Below, one piece after another: positions 36,586-46,347 of a stretch of DNA of 64,000 bases (position 1 is the stretch's first letter; each line of letters starts with the position of its first letter). The stretch is taken from contig CAJTPW010000002.1 of NCBI GenBank assembly GCA_910578465.1, forward strand, positions 248,001 to 312,000, read 5' to 3'. A program made the translations under genes and the position numbers. The stretch is from an uncultured Vampirovibrio sp. (GTDB taxonomy: Bacteria; Cyanobacteriota; Vampirovibrionia; Gastranaerophilales; Gastranaerophilaceae). The notes under the pieces were generated by a model. It did no database searches and had not been told where the DNA came from. It saw only the letters and a list, made by a program, of their open reading frames with translations.

Positions 36586-37836
36586 ATGAAAATTTGGCAC
36601 CCTTTTACGCAGCACGGGCTAAATGAACCTATTATAGAAATTGAAACATCCGACGGGGAGTTTTTAATAACACCCGGAGGTGAAAAAATAATTGACGGAA
36701 TTTCAAGCTGGTGGGTAAATACAATCGGGCATAAAAACCCTGTGGTAAGTGAAGCTATTCAAAAGCAAGCAGAAAAACTGCACCAGATAATTTTTGCAGG
36801 TTTTACACATAAGCCCGCGCTTAATGTCGCAGAGAATTTGAGCAAATTTTTGCCCGAAAATTTTACACACGTTTTTTTCTCCGATTCAGGCTCCACAAGT
36901 GTTGAAGTGGCCCTAAAGATGGCTGTCGGGTATCATTTTAACAAGGGGTCTACAAGAAGCAAGGTTGTTGCGATGGAGCATTCCTACCACGGAGACACTT
37001 TTGGCGGAATGTCATCAGGGGCAAGAAGTGTTTTTAACGAACCTTATACAAAAATGCTTTTTGAGGTGGAAAGAATTCCATACCCAGTGGAAGGCAAAGA
37101 AAATGAGGCTATTGAAGCCTATAAAAAGCTTCTTCAAAAAGAAGGGGGTAAAATCGGCGCAATTATCCTTGAACCGTTGGTTTTAGGCTCGGGCGGAATG
37201 TTTTTCTATAAGCCTTTTGTTCTTGAGGAGCTTTACAAACTTTCAAAAGAATACAGGGTGATTTTCTGTCTTGATGAAGTTATGACAGGCTTTGGCAGAA
37301 CGGGAACAATGTTTGCTTTTAACCAGACAAATATTATCCCCGATATCATCTGTCTTTCAAAAGGTTTAACGGGAGGCTCAATTCCTTTGGCTGCAACGGT
37401 TTGTACAAAAGAAATTTACGATGCGTATTTATCCGAGGATAAGGCTAAAATGTTTTTCCATTCATCCTCATATACGGCAAACCCGATTGCCTGCGCTGCC
37501 GCAAATGCAAACCTTGAAATCTGGCAAAATACGGATATTTTGGCGGATGTCAAAAGGATAAATGAATTCTACCTTGGACAGATTGAAAGGATTAAAAATC
37601 TTGGAGGCAAAAATGTACGCACACTTGGAGACATTTTCGCGTTTGAGGTTCAGACTGATGGGAATGATTACGTTTCAAATATCGGTGTTAAATTTTATGA
37701 ATATTTTAGAAAAAACGGCGTTTTACTAAGGCCCCTGGGGAATACAATTTATGTAATGCCTCCTTATTGCATTTCAAAAGAAAGTTTAGAGAAAATTTTT
37801 GATGTAATAGAAAATGCAATGAAAGAATATTTATAA
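36586..37836 (+). CDS. bioA: Adenosylmethionine-8-amino-7-oxononanoate aminotransferase
   Basis: PLP enzyme of biotin synthesis. The N-terminus KIWHPFTQHGLNEP is the BioA hallmark; DGISSWWVNTIGHKNP, EHSYHGDTFGGMSSGAR, CLDEVMTGFGRTG and the PLP lysine in CLSKGLTGG follow. The frame opens at an ATG at 36547, but TATAGT at 36538-36543 would start RNA after that codon. ATG at 36586 has GAGAGGG about eight bases before it, so it is the better start (416 aa). No other biotin genes are nearby. Confidence 0.93.
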   Translation: MKIWHPFTQHGLNEPIIEIETSDGEFLITPGGEKIIDGISSWWVNTIGHKNPVVSEAIQKQAEKLHQIIFAGFTHKPALNVAENLSKFLPENFTHVFFSDSGSTSVEVALKMAVGYHFNKGSTRSKVVAMEHSYHGDTFGGMSSGARSVFNEPYTKMLFEVERIPYPVEGKENEAIEAYKKLLQKEGGKIGAIILEPLVLGSGGMFFYKPFVLEELYKLSKEYRVIFCLDEVMTGFGRTGTMFAFNQTNIIPDIICLSKGLTGGSIPLAATVCTKEIYDAYLSEDKAKMFFHSSSYTANPIACAAANANLEIWQNTDILADVKRINEFYLGQIERIKNLGGKNVRTLGDIFAFEVQTDGNDYVSNIGVKFYEYFRKNGVLLRPLGNTIYVMPPYCISKESLEKIFDVIENAMKEYL

Positions 37837-37860
37837 ATTAAGTGCTTTAATAAGAATACA

Positions 37861-37897
37861 AAAAGCTCCCGCTTGCAATATGTGCGGGAGCTTTTTT
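37861..37897. terminator. Bidirectional terminator between bioA and pilC
   Basis: GCTCCCGC (37865-37872) pairs with GCGGGAGC (37884-37891) and is flanked by an A-run and a T-run. It can stop both the plus-strand bioA and the minus-strand pilus operon. Confidence 0.9.
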
Positions 37898-37917
37898 AAA
37901 ATGTTTCATCTTCTTTA

Positions 37918-39135
37918 TTATTGCTGATATGCGGAGAACAAAGGCATATACAATGACAAAGCAAGGAATAGAACGATACCGCCGATTACAATCAACAATG
38001 CAGGCTCTACCAACTTTGTAAATTTGTCAATAATATCATCAAGTTTTCTGTCAATAAATGTTGTACAGTGATATAACATTTCGCCCAAACGACCTGATTG
38101 TTCACCTGTTGCAATCATAAACAACATCATATTCGGGATTTGCTTTGTACTTCTTAAGGCAACGGAAAGGTGAATACCTTGCTGCACCTTTGCTGCCGCA
38201 CTTAAGATTGCCTGTTTTAATACAACGTTATCCATAGTGAGGTTTGAAAGATACAAACAATCCACAACAGGAATACCCGCATCGTATGCAACCTGAAGCA
38301 CTGCAAGAAAGTTTGAAAAGTTTGCATAGCGCATCAAGTCAGAAAGGAGAGGTATTTTTAAAATATTTCTGTCAATAACTTTTCTTGTAGATTCGGTTGT
38401 GAAAACCTTTTTAATACCAAAACCAAGGAGGATAACTCCGCCAATAGGCACATACCAGAATTGACGCATAAAGTTACCGAGATTTATACAAAGCTGTGTT
38501 GTAATCGGCAATTCACGACCCAAGCTGTCAAACATGGATTGGAATGCAGGGAATACAAACACAAGCATTATCGTTACAACAATAACAGCCAACGCCACAA
38601 CAAAGCACGGATAAACAAGTGCTCCAATAACTTTTGACTTAATCGCGTCTTGCTTTTTCAACAATTCCAACATCCTGGCAAGAGTTTTGTCCAATTCTCC
38701 GGAATCTTCCCCGGCTTTTACAAGACCTACATAAACTCTGCCGAATATGCTTCTGTATTTTTCAAGCGTTTCTGCAAGCGTTGAACCTGCAATGATGTTT
38801 CTTCTTAATTCGTATGCAATATCCCTGATTGCGGTTGCCTCTGCGTTATTTTCCATAAACACAAGGGTTTCAATAATAGGAATACCTGTTGCAGTTAAAA
38901 TTTGCAATGTTGATGTAAATTCAATTTTATCCTTCAAAGACATGGGCTTTAAGTTTGCTTTAGCAAGCTTAATCACCTGTTCTGAAGCATTTTTGTTTGT
39001 TTCATCAACAATCTTTGTCGGCAAAAGACCGAGCTTTTTTATACCCTCGCGGGCAGATTTTATATCGTCAGCTTCAAGTTTGCCTCTGACAATGGTTTTA
39101 TTATTTTTTAGTGCTATGTATGCAAATAAAGGCAT
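37918..39135 (-). CDS. pilC: Type IV pilus/type II secretion inner-membrane platform protein
   Basis: GspF/PilC family platform that couples the assembly ATPase to pilin movement. 405 aa with two repeated T2SSF domains. The first contains FTSTLQILTATGIPIIETLV and GEDSGELDKTLARMLELL; the second contains FLAVLQVAYDAGIPVVDCLY and ATGEQSGRLGEMLYHCTTF. Membrane helices lie near 170-195, 225-245 and 375-400. The N-terminus MPLFAYIALKNNKTIVRGKL is typical. Its start overlaps the pilB stop (TAATG). Confidence 0.94.
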   Translation of the reverse strand: MPLFAYIALKNNKTIVRGKLEADDIKSAREGIKKLGLLPTKIVDETNKNASEQVIKLAKANLKPMSLKDKIEFTSTLQILTATGIPIIETLVFMENNAEATAIRDIAYELRRNIIAGSTLAETLEKYRSIFGRVYVGLVKAGEDSGELDKTLARMLELLKKQDAIKSKVIGALVYPCFVVALAVIVVTIMLVFVFPAFQSMFDSLGRELPITTQLCINLGNFMRQFWYVPIGGVILLGFGIKKVFTTESTRKVIDRNILKIPLLSDLMRYANFSNFLAVLQVAYDAGIPVVDCLYLSNLTMDNVVLKQAILSAAAKVQQGIHLSVALRSTKQIPNMMLFMIATGEQSGRLGEMLYHCTTFIDRKLDDIIDKFTKLVEPALLIVIGGIVLFLALSLYMPLFSAYQQ

Positions 39136-41621
39136 TATTCACCAGCCAATCCTAATGTTCTAACAAATTCATCAATGGAAGTTACACCGTTTTTAATATG
39201 TTCTAAGCAGGCAACCTTAAGTGTTTTCATACCATGCTTTACGGCATATTCTTCAATTTCAACATCGTGCGCACGTTGTGCAATTAATTTTTTCAAATCA
39301 TTGTTTACGACAAGAATTTCAAGCACTGCTGTTCTGCCTTTATAGCCTGTATTTCCGCAGAATTCACAGCCCCTTGCACGATAAACCTTATGTTTCATAA
39401 ATTCTTGAATTTCAAGAGGGTCGGAAAGAACTTTTCTTGCTTCTTCAAGGGTAGGCGTGTAGGCTTCTTTGCAATCAGGACAAAGTTTTCTAACCAGCCT
39501 TTGAGCCAATACACCGTTTAGGGTTGAAGATACAAGATAATCTTTTGCGCCCATTTCAATAAGCCTTGTAACCGTTGCTGAAGCAGAGTTTGTGTGAACG
39601 GTACTTAATACAAGGTGACCTGTTAAAGAAGCCGAAATTGCAACTTCAAGAGTTTCAAAGTCACGAATCTCACCAACAAGGATAACATCGGGGTCCTGCC
39701 TTAAAATCGCTCTTAGGGATGTCGCAAATGTAATACCTGCCTTCGGATTTACCGCAGACTGGTTTACACCTTCAAGTTTAATTTCAACAGGGTCTTCAAT
39801 TGTTGTAATATTTACATCCTCTTTATTTAACGATTTCAAAAGCGCATAAAGAGTGGTTGTTTTACCTGAACCTGTAGGACCTGATGTCAACAATATGCCG
39901 TTTGGAGCAGATATTAAATATTGTATCTTTTCAAGATCATCTTTTGAAGCACCGTCAATTTGGATTTCATTACCCATCGCTTCCATAGAAGTAACGGCAG
40001 GGGCCAAAACCCTGATTACCATCTTTTCTCTGCCGTTCACAGGAAGAGTATTAATACGGAAGTCAAACTGCATCTTTTTATATTTAATGGTAAAGCTTCC
40101 ATCCTGTGCTCTTCTGTGCTCTGCAATGTTCATACGGGCCAAAACTTTAAACCTTGAGATAACCGCACTTTCAACCTTTTGCGGAATTCTAAGCACCTCT
40201 TTTAGCGCACCGTCTACCCTGTATCTTACAACATAGCCGACACTTCTGGGCTCAATATGAATATCTGATGCCTTTTGATCAATTGCAGAAGTTATAATTT
40301 TATTTGCAAATTTAGAAACAGTACCTGTTGTATCCTGAATTTCTTTTTCAACCTGTTCCCAAAGGGTATCTTCATTTGTAAGATCGGATTTCTCTTTTTC
40401 AATTTGCTCTAAGATTTTATCCGTTTCTTGTTTATCGGTTTGATAATAAGTTTGTACAAAATTTTCATACTCAAAGTGAGTAATCATCATAATTGTAGGT
40501 TTTAAACCGGTCTGGTATACGATTTCATCAATTACCCTTGTATCATTCGGATTTACCATGCCGACAACAAGTGTTTTATCCGTCATTGAAAGCGGAATAA
40601 CCCTGTTAACACGAACAAAATCCTCGGGCAATACGGAAATTGCAGTAGGAAGTGCGCGCAATTGATCGGCAGAAGCAAGCTTAAGACCCATCTGCGCACC
40701 GAGCGCTTCTTTTAATTGCCTGATTGTAACAAAACCGAGCTTCACCAAAACGGAACCGAGCGGAACATCAAGAACCTTGGCTTCAGCAAGTGCAATGGTT
40801 AATTGCTTTTCTGTTAAAAGCCCTTCTTCCATCAAAATTTCACCAATTCTCTTGGTTTTTGGTGATTTTACCTGATCAATGGTTTTGGTTGGTTTTTTAG
40901 GGCCGGAAGCAACTGCAGCGTTGGGTTTAGACATTCTCTGCTGGGGCTGTTTTTGAGGCATGACAACCTTTTTTGGGGGCTCTGCGATATCCTCGGGAAT
41001 CGCATCAATAATATCATCATCTTCAATGGTTAAATCGATATCATCATCTGCAAGAGGTTTTGGCTGAATAATCTTTTTAGCCTGCATTTGAGAAATTGCA
41101 GCGGGCTTTGAGGCAACAGCCTGCGCTGACGGTGCCTTTGGCTGCACATTTTGAGACATGGAAACATTCACATCCTCAAGCGAGTCAATATCGATATCGT
41201 CAACGCCCACAGTGTTAAAGTTGTCGTGTTCATCTTCAAATGAAATTGTATCAGTCTCAATTACATCATTTGAGATTTCATCAAAGGTATCGCTGCCTGT
41301 TTCCTGCACTTCCTCGTGAACCGGGGCGGAAGCAAGCTGCACATTACCGTATTTAGAATTAAAAATCTTTAAAAAATCATTAAATAAAACGTCGAAATTT
41401 GCTTCAGACAAGAATATAAATTCAATCCTACAATCAAATACGGATTTAATATATTCATTGATTTTAGCCTTATCAGATGTAGCTGACACAGCTACAAAAA
41501 AAGCGTCGCCCTGCATATTAATCGGAACAAAGGAAAGTTCTTTTGCAACGGCAAGCTCAAAATGATTGGCATAATCAAAATTGATTTTATTTACAAGTTT
41601 TACTAATAATTCATTTTTCAT
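39135..41621 (-). CDS. pilB: Type IV pilus/type II secretion assembly ATPase
   Basis: 828-aa GspE/PilB ATPase that powers pilin polymerisation. Residues 1-110 are an unusual N-terminal domain, followed by a long acidic and Pro/Gln-rich linker to about 255, then an MshEN-type domain (RIGEILMEEGLLTEKQLTIA). The ATPase core has Walker A GPTGSGKTTTLYALL, EDPVEIKLEGVNQ, RAILRQDPDVILVGEIRDFE and HTNSASATVTRLIEMG. A tetracysteine zinc site (CPDC and CEFC) is present, as in PilB/GspE. Members are usually 550-600 aa, so the linker makes this one long. Confidence 0.94.
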   Translation of the reverse strand: MKNELLVKLVNKINFDYANHFELAVAKELSFVPINMQGDAFFVAVSATSDKAKINEYIKSVFDCRIEFIFLSEANFDVLFNDFLKIFNSKYGNVQLASAPVHEEVQETGSDTFDEISNDVIETDTISFEDEHDNFNTVGVDDIDIDSLEDVNVSMSQNVQPKAPSAQAVASKPAAISQMQAKKIIQPKPLADDDIDLTIEDDDIIDAIPEDIAEPPKKVVMPQKQPQQRMSKPNAAVASGPKKPTKTIDQVKSPKTKRIGEILMEEGLLTEKQLTIALAEAKVLDVPLGSVLVKLGFVTIRQLKEALGAQMGLKLASADQLRALPTAISVLPEDFVRVNRVIPLSMTDKTLVVGMVNPNDTRVIDEIVYQTGLKPTIMMITHFEYENFVQTYYQTDKQETDKILEQIEKEKSDLTNEDTLWEQVEKEIQDTTGTVSKFANKIITSAIDQKASDIHIEPRSVGYVVRYRVDGALKEVLRIPQKVESAVISRFKVLARMNIAEHRRAQDGSFTIKYKKMQFDFRINTLPVNGREKMVIRVLAPAVTSMEAMGNEIQIDGASKDDLEKIQYLISAPNGILLTSGPTGSGKTTTLYALLKSLNKEDVNITTIEDPVEIKLEGVNQSAVNPKAGITFATSLRAILRQDPDVILVGEIRDFETLEVAISASLTGHLVLSTVHTNSASATVTRLIEMGAKDYLVSSTLNGVLAQRLVRKLCPDCKEAYTPTLEEARKVLSDPLEIQEFMKHKVYRARGCEFCGNTGYKGRTAVLEILVVNNDLKKLIAQRAHDVEIEEYAVKHGMKTLKVACLEHIKNGVTSIDEFVRTLGLAGE

Positions 41622-41678
41622 AATAAGGTTTTGTCTAACTTTTCAACTAAATGCTTTTTCACAGGGGATTTTAAACTT

Positions 41679-41711
41679 GGCAGGGTTAATCATTTCTAAT
41701 TAAACCCTGCC
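41679..41711 (-). other. Stem-loop between secretin and pilB genes
   Basis: GGCAGGGTT and AACCCTGCC form a perfect 9-bp GC-rich stem with a 15-base loop in the 106-base gap. No T-run follows on the minus strand, so on the pilus transcript it is more likely a processing, stability or partial-termination element than a full terminator. Confidence 0.55.
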
Positions 41712-41727
41712 TAAATTTATTTTATTT

Positions 41728-43692
41728 TTATAGATCCATTGCTTTGATTTCTTTGGCTTGATCTTCCGAGTATACAATGTGCGGAGTAATCATAATTACC
41801 AGCTCTTCTTTGCTCTTTCTGGTATCTGAGCTTCTGAAGAACACACCCACGAGAGGAAGGTCACCGAGAACAGGAACTTTGGTTACGTTTTGTTTTTCGC
41901 TTTCTTTGATAAGACCTGCGATAACAAGGGTTTCACCGTCTTTAATTCTCAAGTTATTCAATTTGAGGTTACGTCTTTGAAGTAATGTAGCACTGATAAC
42001 ATCTGCGCCATATTCATCTTTTGTTTTCATTTGAGATTTAATTGTTGAGAACTCAGGAACCATATTCAATGATACATAACCGTCTTGGCTTATGAAAGGT
42101 ATCATTTCAATTTTCAAACCTTCATCGTTACCGAGTTCAAAAGTTCTTGTAACAATCGGTGTATCCGTACTTGTTTGCTGGTTCATTTCCGTACTTGTTG
42201 ATTTAATATAGTCACTCGTTAAGTCGATAATTGATTTTTGACCGTTTGTAACCATAATTTTAGGATTTGTAAGTATTCTGCCCTTTTGGTTATTTACAAG
42301 ATATTTTAACTGATAAGAAAGAACTGAGCTTCCTGAATATTTAGCACCTGCAGGAGTTCCGTCAGGCCCAAAGATTATCGGATGGTTATTGTTCATATTG
42401 CTTATACCATCGGAAGAAGAGAACCCTACGCTCAAGAACGGAGTCCATAAGTTCCATACGTTGTCAAATTCTTTTTGTCCTTCTTCGTTAAGTTCGATAA
42501 CTGCAAGTTCGATATAAGCCATTGCCTGTTTAATATCATTTTTAGCTATGAAGTCTTTAATTACATTTAACTGCTCAACTGAACCGCCATAAACAGTTAC
42601 AACACCAAGATCGGGTGAGAATGTGATTGTCATAGGAACAGATGGGAAAGGAACAACTGTTGAACCGTCAGTAGTAATGTTACCGGTTGCACCGCCTGTA
42701 GTATCTACAGCAGTTGCACGACAAGCGATAAATCCGCCGCCGAGCTTAACGGCTTTAATAGTATCATCTTCTGAATCCTGTTCGGTTTCACCATCGTCAA
42801 TCTGGGTTTGAGCAGACTGTGTTGCAGTACCCTGGTTGTTTAATGATGTGTTTGAAGGCATCATCGTATCGCAGATTAAAGCAGCCATCTCTTTTGGAGT
42901 AGTGTGGTTTACTTTAAAGACGTTAACCATCGGTTTTTTATCAACCTGTGCAACAATTTTTTCTGCAACTGCCGCATCGTTTTCCGTACCGAAAATTAAG
43001 ATTTCGTTTGTACGAGGGTTTGATGCAACAACCTGTTTATTTGAAACGCCTGCCATTTTTGCTGAGAAAACGTTAGCGTTTAAGAATTTTGCAACAGCCG
43101 GAGCTTCAACATATTTAATAGGGATAACGGTTAAGTTTTGTTTTCCTATACCTAAATCTTTAGATGCTTCCATTGAAGAAATAATCAGGTTTTTACCGTC
43201 CTTAACATAAGTAAGTTCTGAAGATTTCATAACAAGAAGGAAGGCGTCATTTAAAGTTACATCAACTAAGTCTAAAGTAACTTTACCATCAACAGAGCTA
43301 TGGAAAACAACGTTAATGCCCGCTTTATCAGCAAACATTCTTAACACCTGACGAACATCGGAATCTCTTAAGGACAATGTAATCTTATTCGGGGAATCCG
43401 TTATAGCAACACTACCGTCAAGTTTAACCCTTGTTGTAGTATTTCTTGCTTCAGGACTGTTTAAATTTAACATGGAGCTTTCGCTTGTATTATCAATCAT
43501 TTGTTTGAGAGCAAGCGTTGAAGCATCTTCCTGAAGGTTCGCATCATCAACATTCATACTCAAAAGAGCATTCCGGTTGAGAGATTCATCTTTTTGTTCA
43601 CTGAGAAAACCCGCCCAGCAAGTCTGTACCAAAGACAGAGCAAGCGCAAAGAGCGTAATGTTTCTAAATAGTTTTTTCTTGTGTGTCAACAT
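41728..43692 (-). CDS. pilQ: Type IV pilus/type II secretion outer-membrane secretin
   Basis: Forms the outer-membrane channel. 654 aa with a signal peptide (LFRNITLFALALSLVQTCWA, cleavage near residue 27). An STN/N0 domain (DSDVRQVLRMFADKAGINVV) is followed by N1-type repeats (IPIKYVEAPAVAKFLNANVF; VFKVNHTTPKEMAALICDTM) and the secretin core with VPVLGDLPLVGVFFRS and ELVIMITPHIV. No AMIN domain is visible, so PilQ versus GspD naming is open. AGGAG precedes ATG. Part of the minus-strand pilus operon. Confidence 0.92.
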   Translation of the reverse strand: MLTHKKKLFRNITLFALALSLVQTCWAGFLSEQKDESLNRNALLSMNVDDANLQEDASTLALKQMIDNTSESSMLNLNSPEARNTTTRVKLDGSVAITDSPNKITLSLRDSDVRQVLRMFADKAGINVVFHSSVDGKVTLDLVDVTLNDAFLLVMKSSELTYVKDGKNLIISSMEASKDLGIGKQNLTVIPIKYVEAPAVAKFLNANVFSAKMAGVSNKQVVASNPRTNEILIFGTENDAAVAEKIVAQVDKKPMVNVFKVNHTTPKEMAALICDTMMPSNTSLNNQGTATQSAQTQIDDGETEQDSEDDTIKAVKLGGGFIACRATAVDTTGGATGNITTDGSTVVPFPSVPMTITFSPDLGVVTVYGGSVEQLNVIKDFIAKNDIKQAMAYIELAVIELNEEGQKEFDNVWNLWTPFLSVGFSSSDGISNMNNNHPIIFGPDGTPAGAKYSGSSVLSYQLKYLVNNQKGRILTNPKIMVTNGQKSIIDLTSDYIKSTSTEMNQQTSTDTPIVTRTFELGNDEGLKIEMIPFISQDGYVSLNMVPEFSTIKSQMKTKDEYGADVISATLLQRRNLKLNNLRIKDGETLVIAGLIKESEKQNVTKVPVLGDLPLVGVFFRSSDTRKSKEELVIMITPHIVYSEDQAKEIKAMDL

Positions 43693-43725
43693 TGTATTCT
43701 AACTCCTAGATTAATTTTTCTTAAT

Positions 43726-44922
43726 TTAATATTGATCCTTTACACTAACTTCCACATCCGAAGAAGATGTGTATTGTTTAGCACCCGCAAACTTACCTGA
43801 AGCCTGACGTTGTGCCATACCGCCAACCTTGGCGCTGTCGTTAAAGCTTTCGCCAACTTGTGCCCTATATACGTTTGTACCGTTTTTAATGGCAACATAT
43901 TGTGTGTTAATTGCAATCACCTGGAACTCATCCACTTTGTCACCAATTTGAACAAAGTAATCGGAACCGTTCACACTTATAATTGCTGAAGGTTTAACAT
44001 TATCAAACAGAATACCTGAAACGGTGATATTCATAAGTTTTTTAGCTTCATCTGCCGTATCATCCGTCGGAACTTCCTCTGGAGGTGTAAGGATTTCATA
44101 ATCAGAAAAAGCATACTTTGCAGTTGAATTTTCAAAACCTGCAGGAGGTACAAACGGATTTACCCTGCCACCGTTTTGAACTGAAAGGGTAACAAACTTT
44201 TCAGCTTTCTTTTCTTCGGTTTTAGCTTTTTCATCAGTTTTTTCTTTATTGGCATTAACATCAGCCGGAGCATTAATATCAATTGCGGGCTGACCTGCGT
44301 TTATATCGGGCATTTGTGTTTCTTGAACAGGGCTTACTGCCTTTTTCAAAGATTCAACATCAAAACCTGTAAGAGATTTACCGTATGTCATAAACAAATA
44401 GATAAGACCGCCAACTAAAGCAACCGCAAGCAAAATACCCACTAATGAGGTGAAAATACCTGAAGAAGACTTTTTAGCCCTTTTGGGTTCAAAATAAATA
44501 TCATCTTCATCATTGCCGAATGCAGCCCTTGATCTTGAGGGACGTCTTGTTAAATCAGGTGTTATGGTGTCCCCTCTTGAGTCTGAAGGAGAATAGCTTT
44601 CAACAGTTTGTGAAGCACTTCCGCCAAATACATCAAAAGCATCTTTTCTGGGTGTACTTGCACGCCTTTGCGGAGCAGGTCTTAATTCCTCAGCTGCCGA
44701 ATCATCAAGAACATCATCGTCCAAGAGCATATCATCGGTGTCATCTAACAAGCTGTCGCCCGCGGAAGCACCTCTTTTGATAGTGCTGATGTCGATGTCT
44801 GAATCATCATCCAGAAGGTCATCCCAAGTAACGGATTTGTCGTCGCTGCTGTCGATATCGAGATCAAGCTCGTCAAGCGCGCTGCCGTCTTTCATATTTT
44901 CTTTTTCGTCTTCAAAATACAT
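43726..44922 (-). CDS. GspC/PilP-like single-pass inner-membrane protein
   Basis: 398 aa. Residues 1-150 are very acidic with repeated DD and SD runs, cytoplasmic. One membrane helix at about 155-178 (FTSLVGILLAVALVGGLIYL). The periplasmic part ends in a GspC-HR/PilP-like domain: GGRVNPFVPP, NITVSGILFDNVKPSAIISV and YFVQIGDKVDEFQVIAINTQ. Such proteins link the inner-membrane complex to the secretin, and the secretin gene follows 33 bases later. The assignment is inferred from motif and position. The long acidic cytoplasmic region is not typical of PilP or GspC. Confidence 0.8.
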   Translation of the reverse strand: MYFEDEKENMKDGSALDELDLDIDSSDDKSVTWDDLLDDDSDIDISTIKRGASAGDSLLDDTDDMLLDDDVLDDSAAEELRPAPQRRASTPRKDAFDVFGGSASQTVESYSPSDSRGDTITPDLTRRPSRSRAAFGNDEDDIYFEPKRAKKSSSGIFTSLVGILLAVALVGGLIYLFMTYGKSLTGFDVESLKKAVSPVQETQMPDINAGQPAIDINAPADVNANKEKTDEKAKTEEKKAEKFVTLSVQNGGRVNPFVPPAGFENSTAKYAFSDYEILTPPEEVPTDDTADEAKKLMNITVSGILFDNVKPSAIISVNGSDYFVQIGDKVDEFQVIAINTQYVAIKNGTNVYRAQVGESFNDSAKVGGMAQRQASGKFAGAKQYTSSSDVEVSVKDQY

Positions 44923-44965
44923 TGAAAAAATCTTTCAACTCTATTACTCTACTACACTAAACCTT

Positions 44966-44985
44966 ATATACATGATTATGTATAT
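44966..44985. promoter_or_regulatory. Inverted repeat upstream of the pilus operon
   Basis: ATATACAT and ATGTATAT with a 4-base spacer, centred about 53 bases before the GspC/PilP-like start codon. A perfect 8-bp dyad in the leader or promoter region; a regulator site is possible. Confidence 0.4.
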
Positions 44986-45066
44986 ACTTACTAATTAATA
45001 TCATACATTTCCGACAATTTGTCATCATGATTTAAAATAAATCCACCATATGTATTAGTCAGTTTT

Positions 45067-46347
45067 TTATTGATAATCACCAATGTACGTTGTTTCAATA
45101 TGCGCTATCAGTATCGTATCATTTTCTTTAAGCCCGAGCTTCTTTAATTCCTGATAAACTCCCATTGAATCCATTATATTAGCAAGCCTTCTCATCTGCT
45201 GTGTATTTCTTATATCGGTTACGCCTGCTAACCTTCTTATTTTACCACCATCTACAAGAAATGTGTTTTTGTTAAGTTTAACAACACTGAATTCACTGTC
45301 GTCATTATCGTCAAAACCGTCGTCATACTCTATTTCTATCGGATTTTCAGGATGTGGTATTTCATCCGTTTTTTTGTAAAGATGATTTAAAAATTCATCC
45401 AATCCTTCCCCCGTGGCACAGGATACGGCATAAACATCCTTGTTAAATTTCTTAAAGTTTTCTATCATATTCTCAATATAATCATAATCAAGAATATCGG
45501 TTTTATTCAACATAATAACCTGATACAGCGAAGAAAGCCCCTCGCCGTACTTTTTAAGCTCGTTATTTATAATATTATAATTTTCTATAGCATTTTCATT
45601 TGAAATATCAACAACATGGATTAAAAATCTGCACCTTTGAACATGTTTTAAAAATTCGAAGCCCAAACCCACACCCTGATGAGCTCCTTCGATAATCCCC
45701 GGGATATCCGCCACAACAAAACCATCTCCCGAAGGCTTTTTAACCACCCCGAGATTTGGAACGAGAGTTGTAAAAGGATAATCTGCAATCTTTGGTCTTG
45801 CGGAAGAAATTTTTGAAATAAAACTTGATTTTCCTGCATTAGGCATCCCCAAAAGACCGACATCCGCTATTAATCTTAGCTCCAGTTCAAGCTCCCTCAA
45901 GACAGGTGCTTCGCCGGGCTCGCAAAATTGAGGAGCTCTTTTTTGCGCGGTTGCAAACCTTGCATTTCCTCTTCCGCCTCTGCCGCCCTTTGCAATCAAA
46001 ACGGTTTTTTCATGTTTATCCAAATCGGCAATAACTTTTCCCGTTTTTAAATCACGCACAATAACACCTACGGGAGTTTTTAAGAAAATATCCTTGCCGT
46101 CTTTCCCATGGCAATTTTTATTATGCCCGTTTTCGCCATCTTGTGCTTTATAGACAGATTTATACGTAAAATCAAGCAATGTAGACATATTTTCATCCGC
46201 AACAAAATAAATATTGCCGCCCCTGCCGCCGTCTCCACCCGCAGGACCGCCTTTGTCGACAAATTTTTCACGCCTCCAGGCAACAGCACCGTTTCCGCCT
46301 CTGCCTGATTCGATTTTTATTTTTACTTTATCTATAAATGCTGCCAA
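45067..46347 (-). CDS. obg: GTPase Obg/CgtA
   Basis: Ribosome-associated GTPase needed for 50S assembly and growth control. The glycine-rich Obg fold shows GRGGNGAVAWRREKFVDKGG and GDGGRGGNIYF. The G domain has GMPNAGKSSF, DIPGIIEGAHQGVGLGFEFL and NKTD. A C-terminal OCT domain (FLVDGGKIRRLAGVTDI, MGVYQELKKLG) is present, as in many Gram-positives and Cyanobacteria. The start is TTG with AGGAAG five bases upstream. It lies upstream of the pilus operon on the same strand, 145 bases away. Confidence 0.95.
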   Translation of the reverse strand: MAAFIDKVKIKIESGRGGNGAVAWRREKFVDKGGPAGGDGGRGGNIYFVADENMSTLLDFTYKSVYKAQDGENGHNKNCHGKDGKDIFLKTPVGVIVRDLKTGKVIADLDKHEKTVLIAKGGRGGRGNARFATAQKRAPQFCEPGEAPVLRELELELRLIADVGLLGMPNAGKSSFISKISSARPKIADYPFTTLVPNLGVVKKPSGDGFVVADIPGIIEGAHQGVGLGFEFLKHVQRCRFLIHVVDISNENAIENYNIINNELKKYGEGLSSLYQVIMLNKTDILDYDYIENMIENFKKFNKDVYAVSCATGEGLDEFLNHLYKKTDEIPHPENPIEIEYDDGFDDNDDSEFSVVKLNKNTFLVDGGKIRRLAGVTDIRNTQQMRRLANIMDSMGVYQELKKLGLKENDTILIAHIETTYIGDYQ

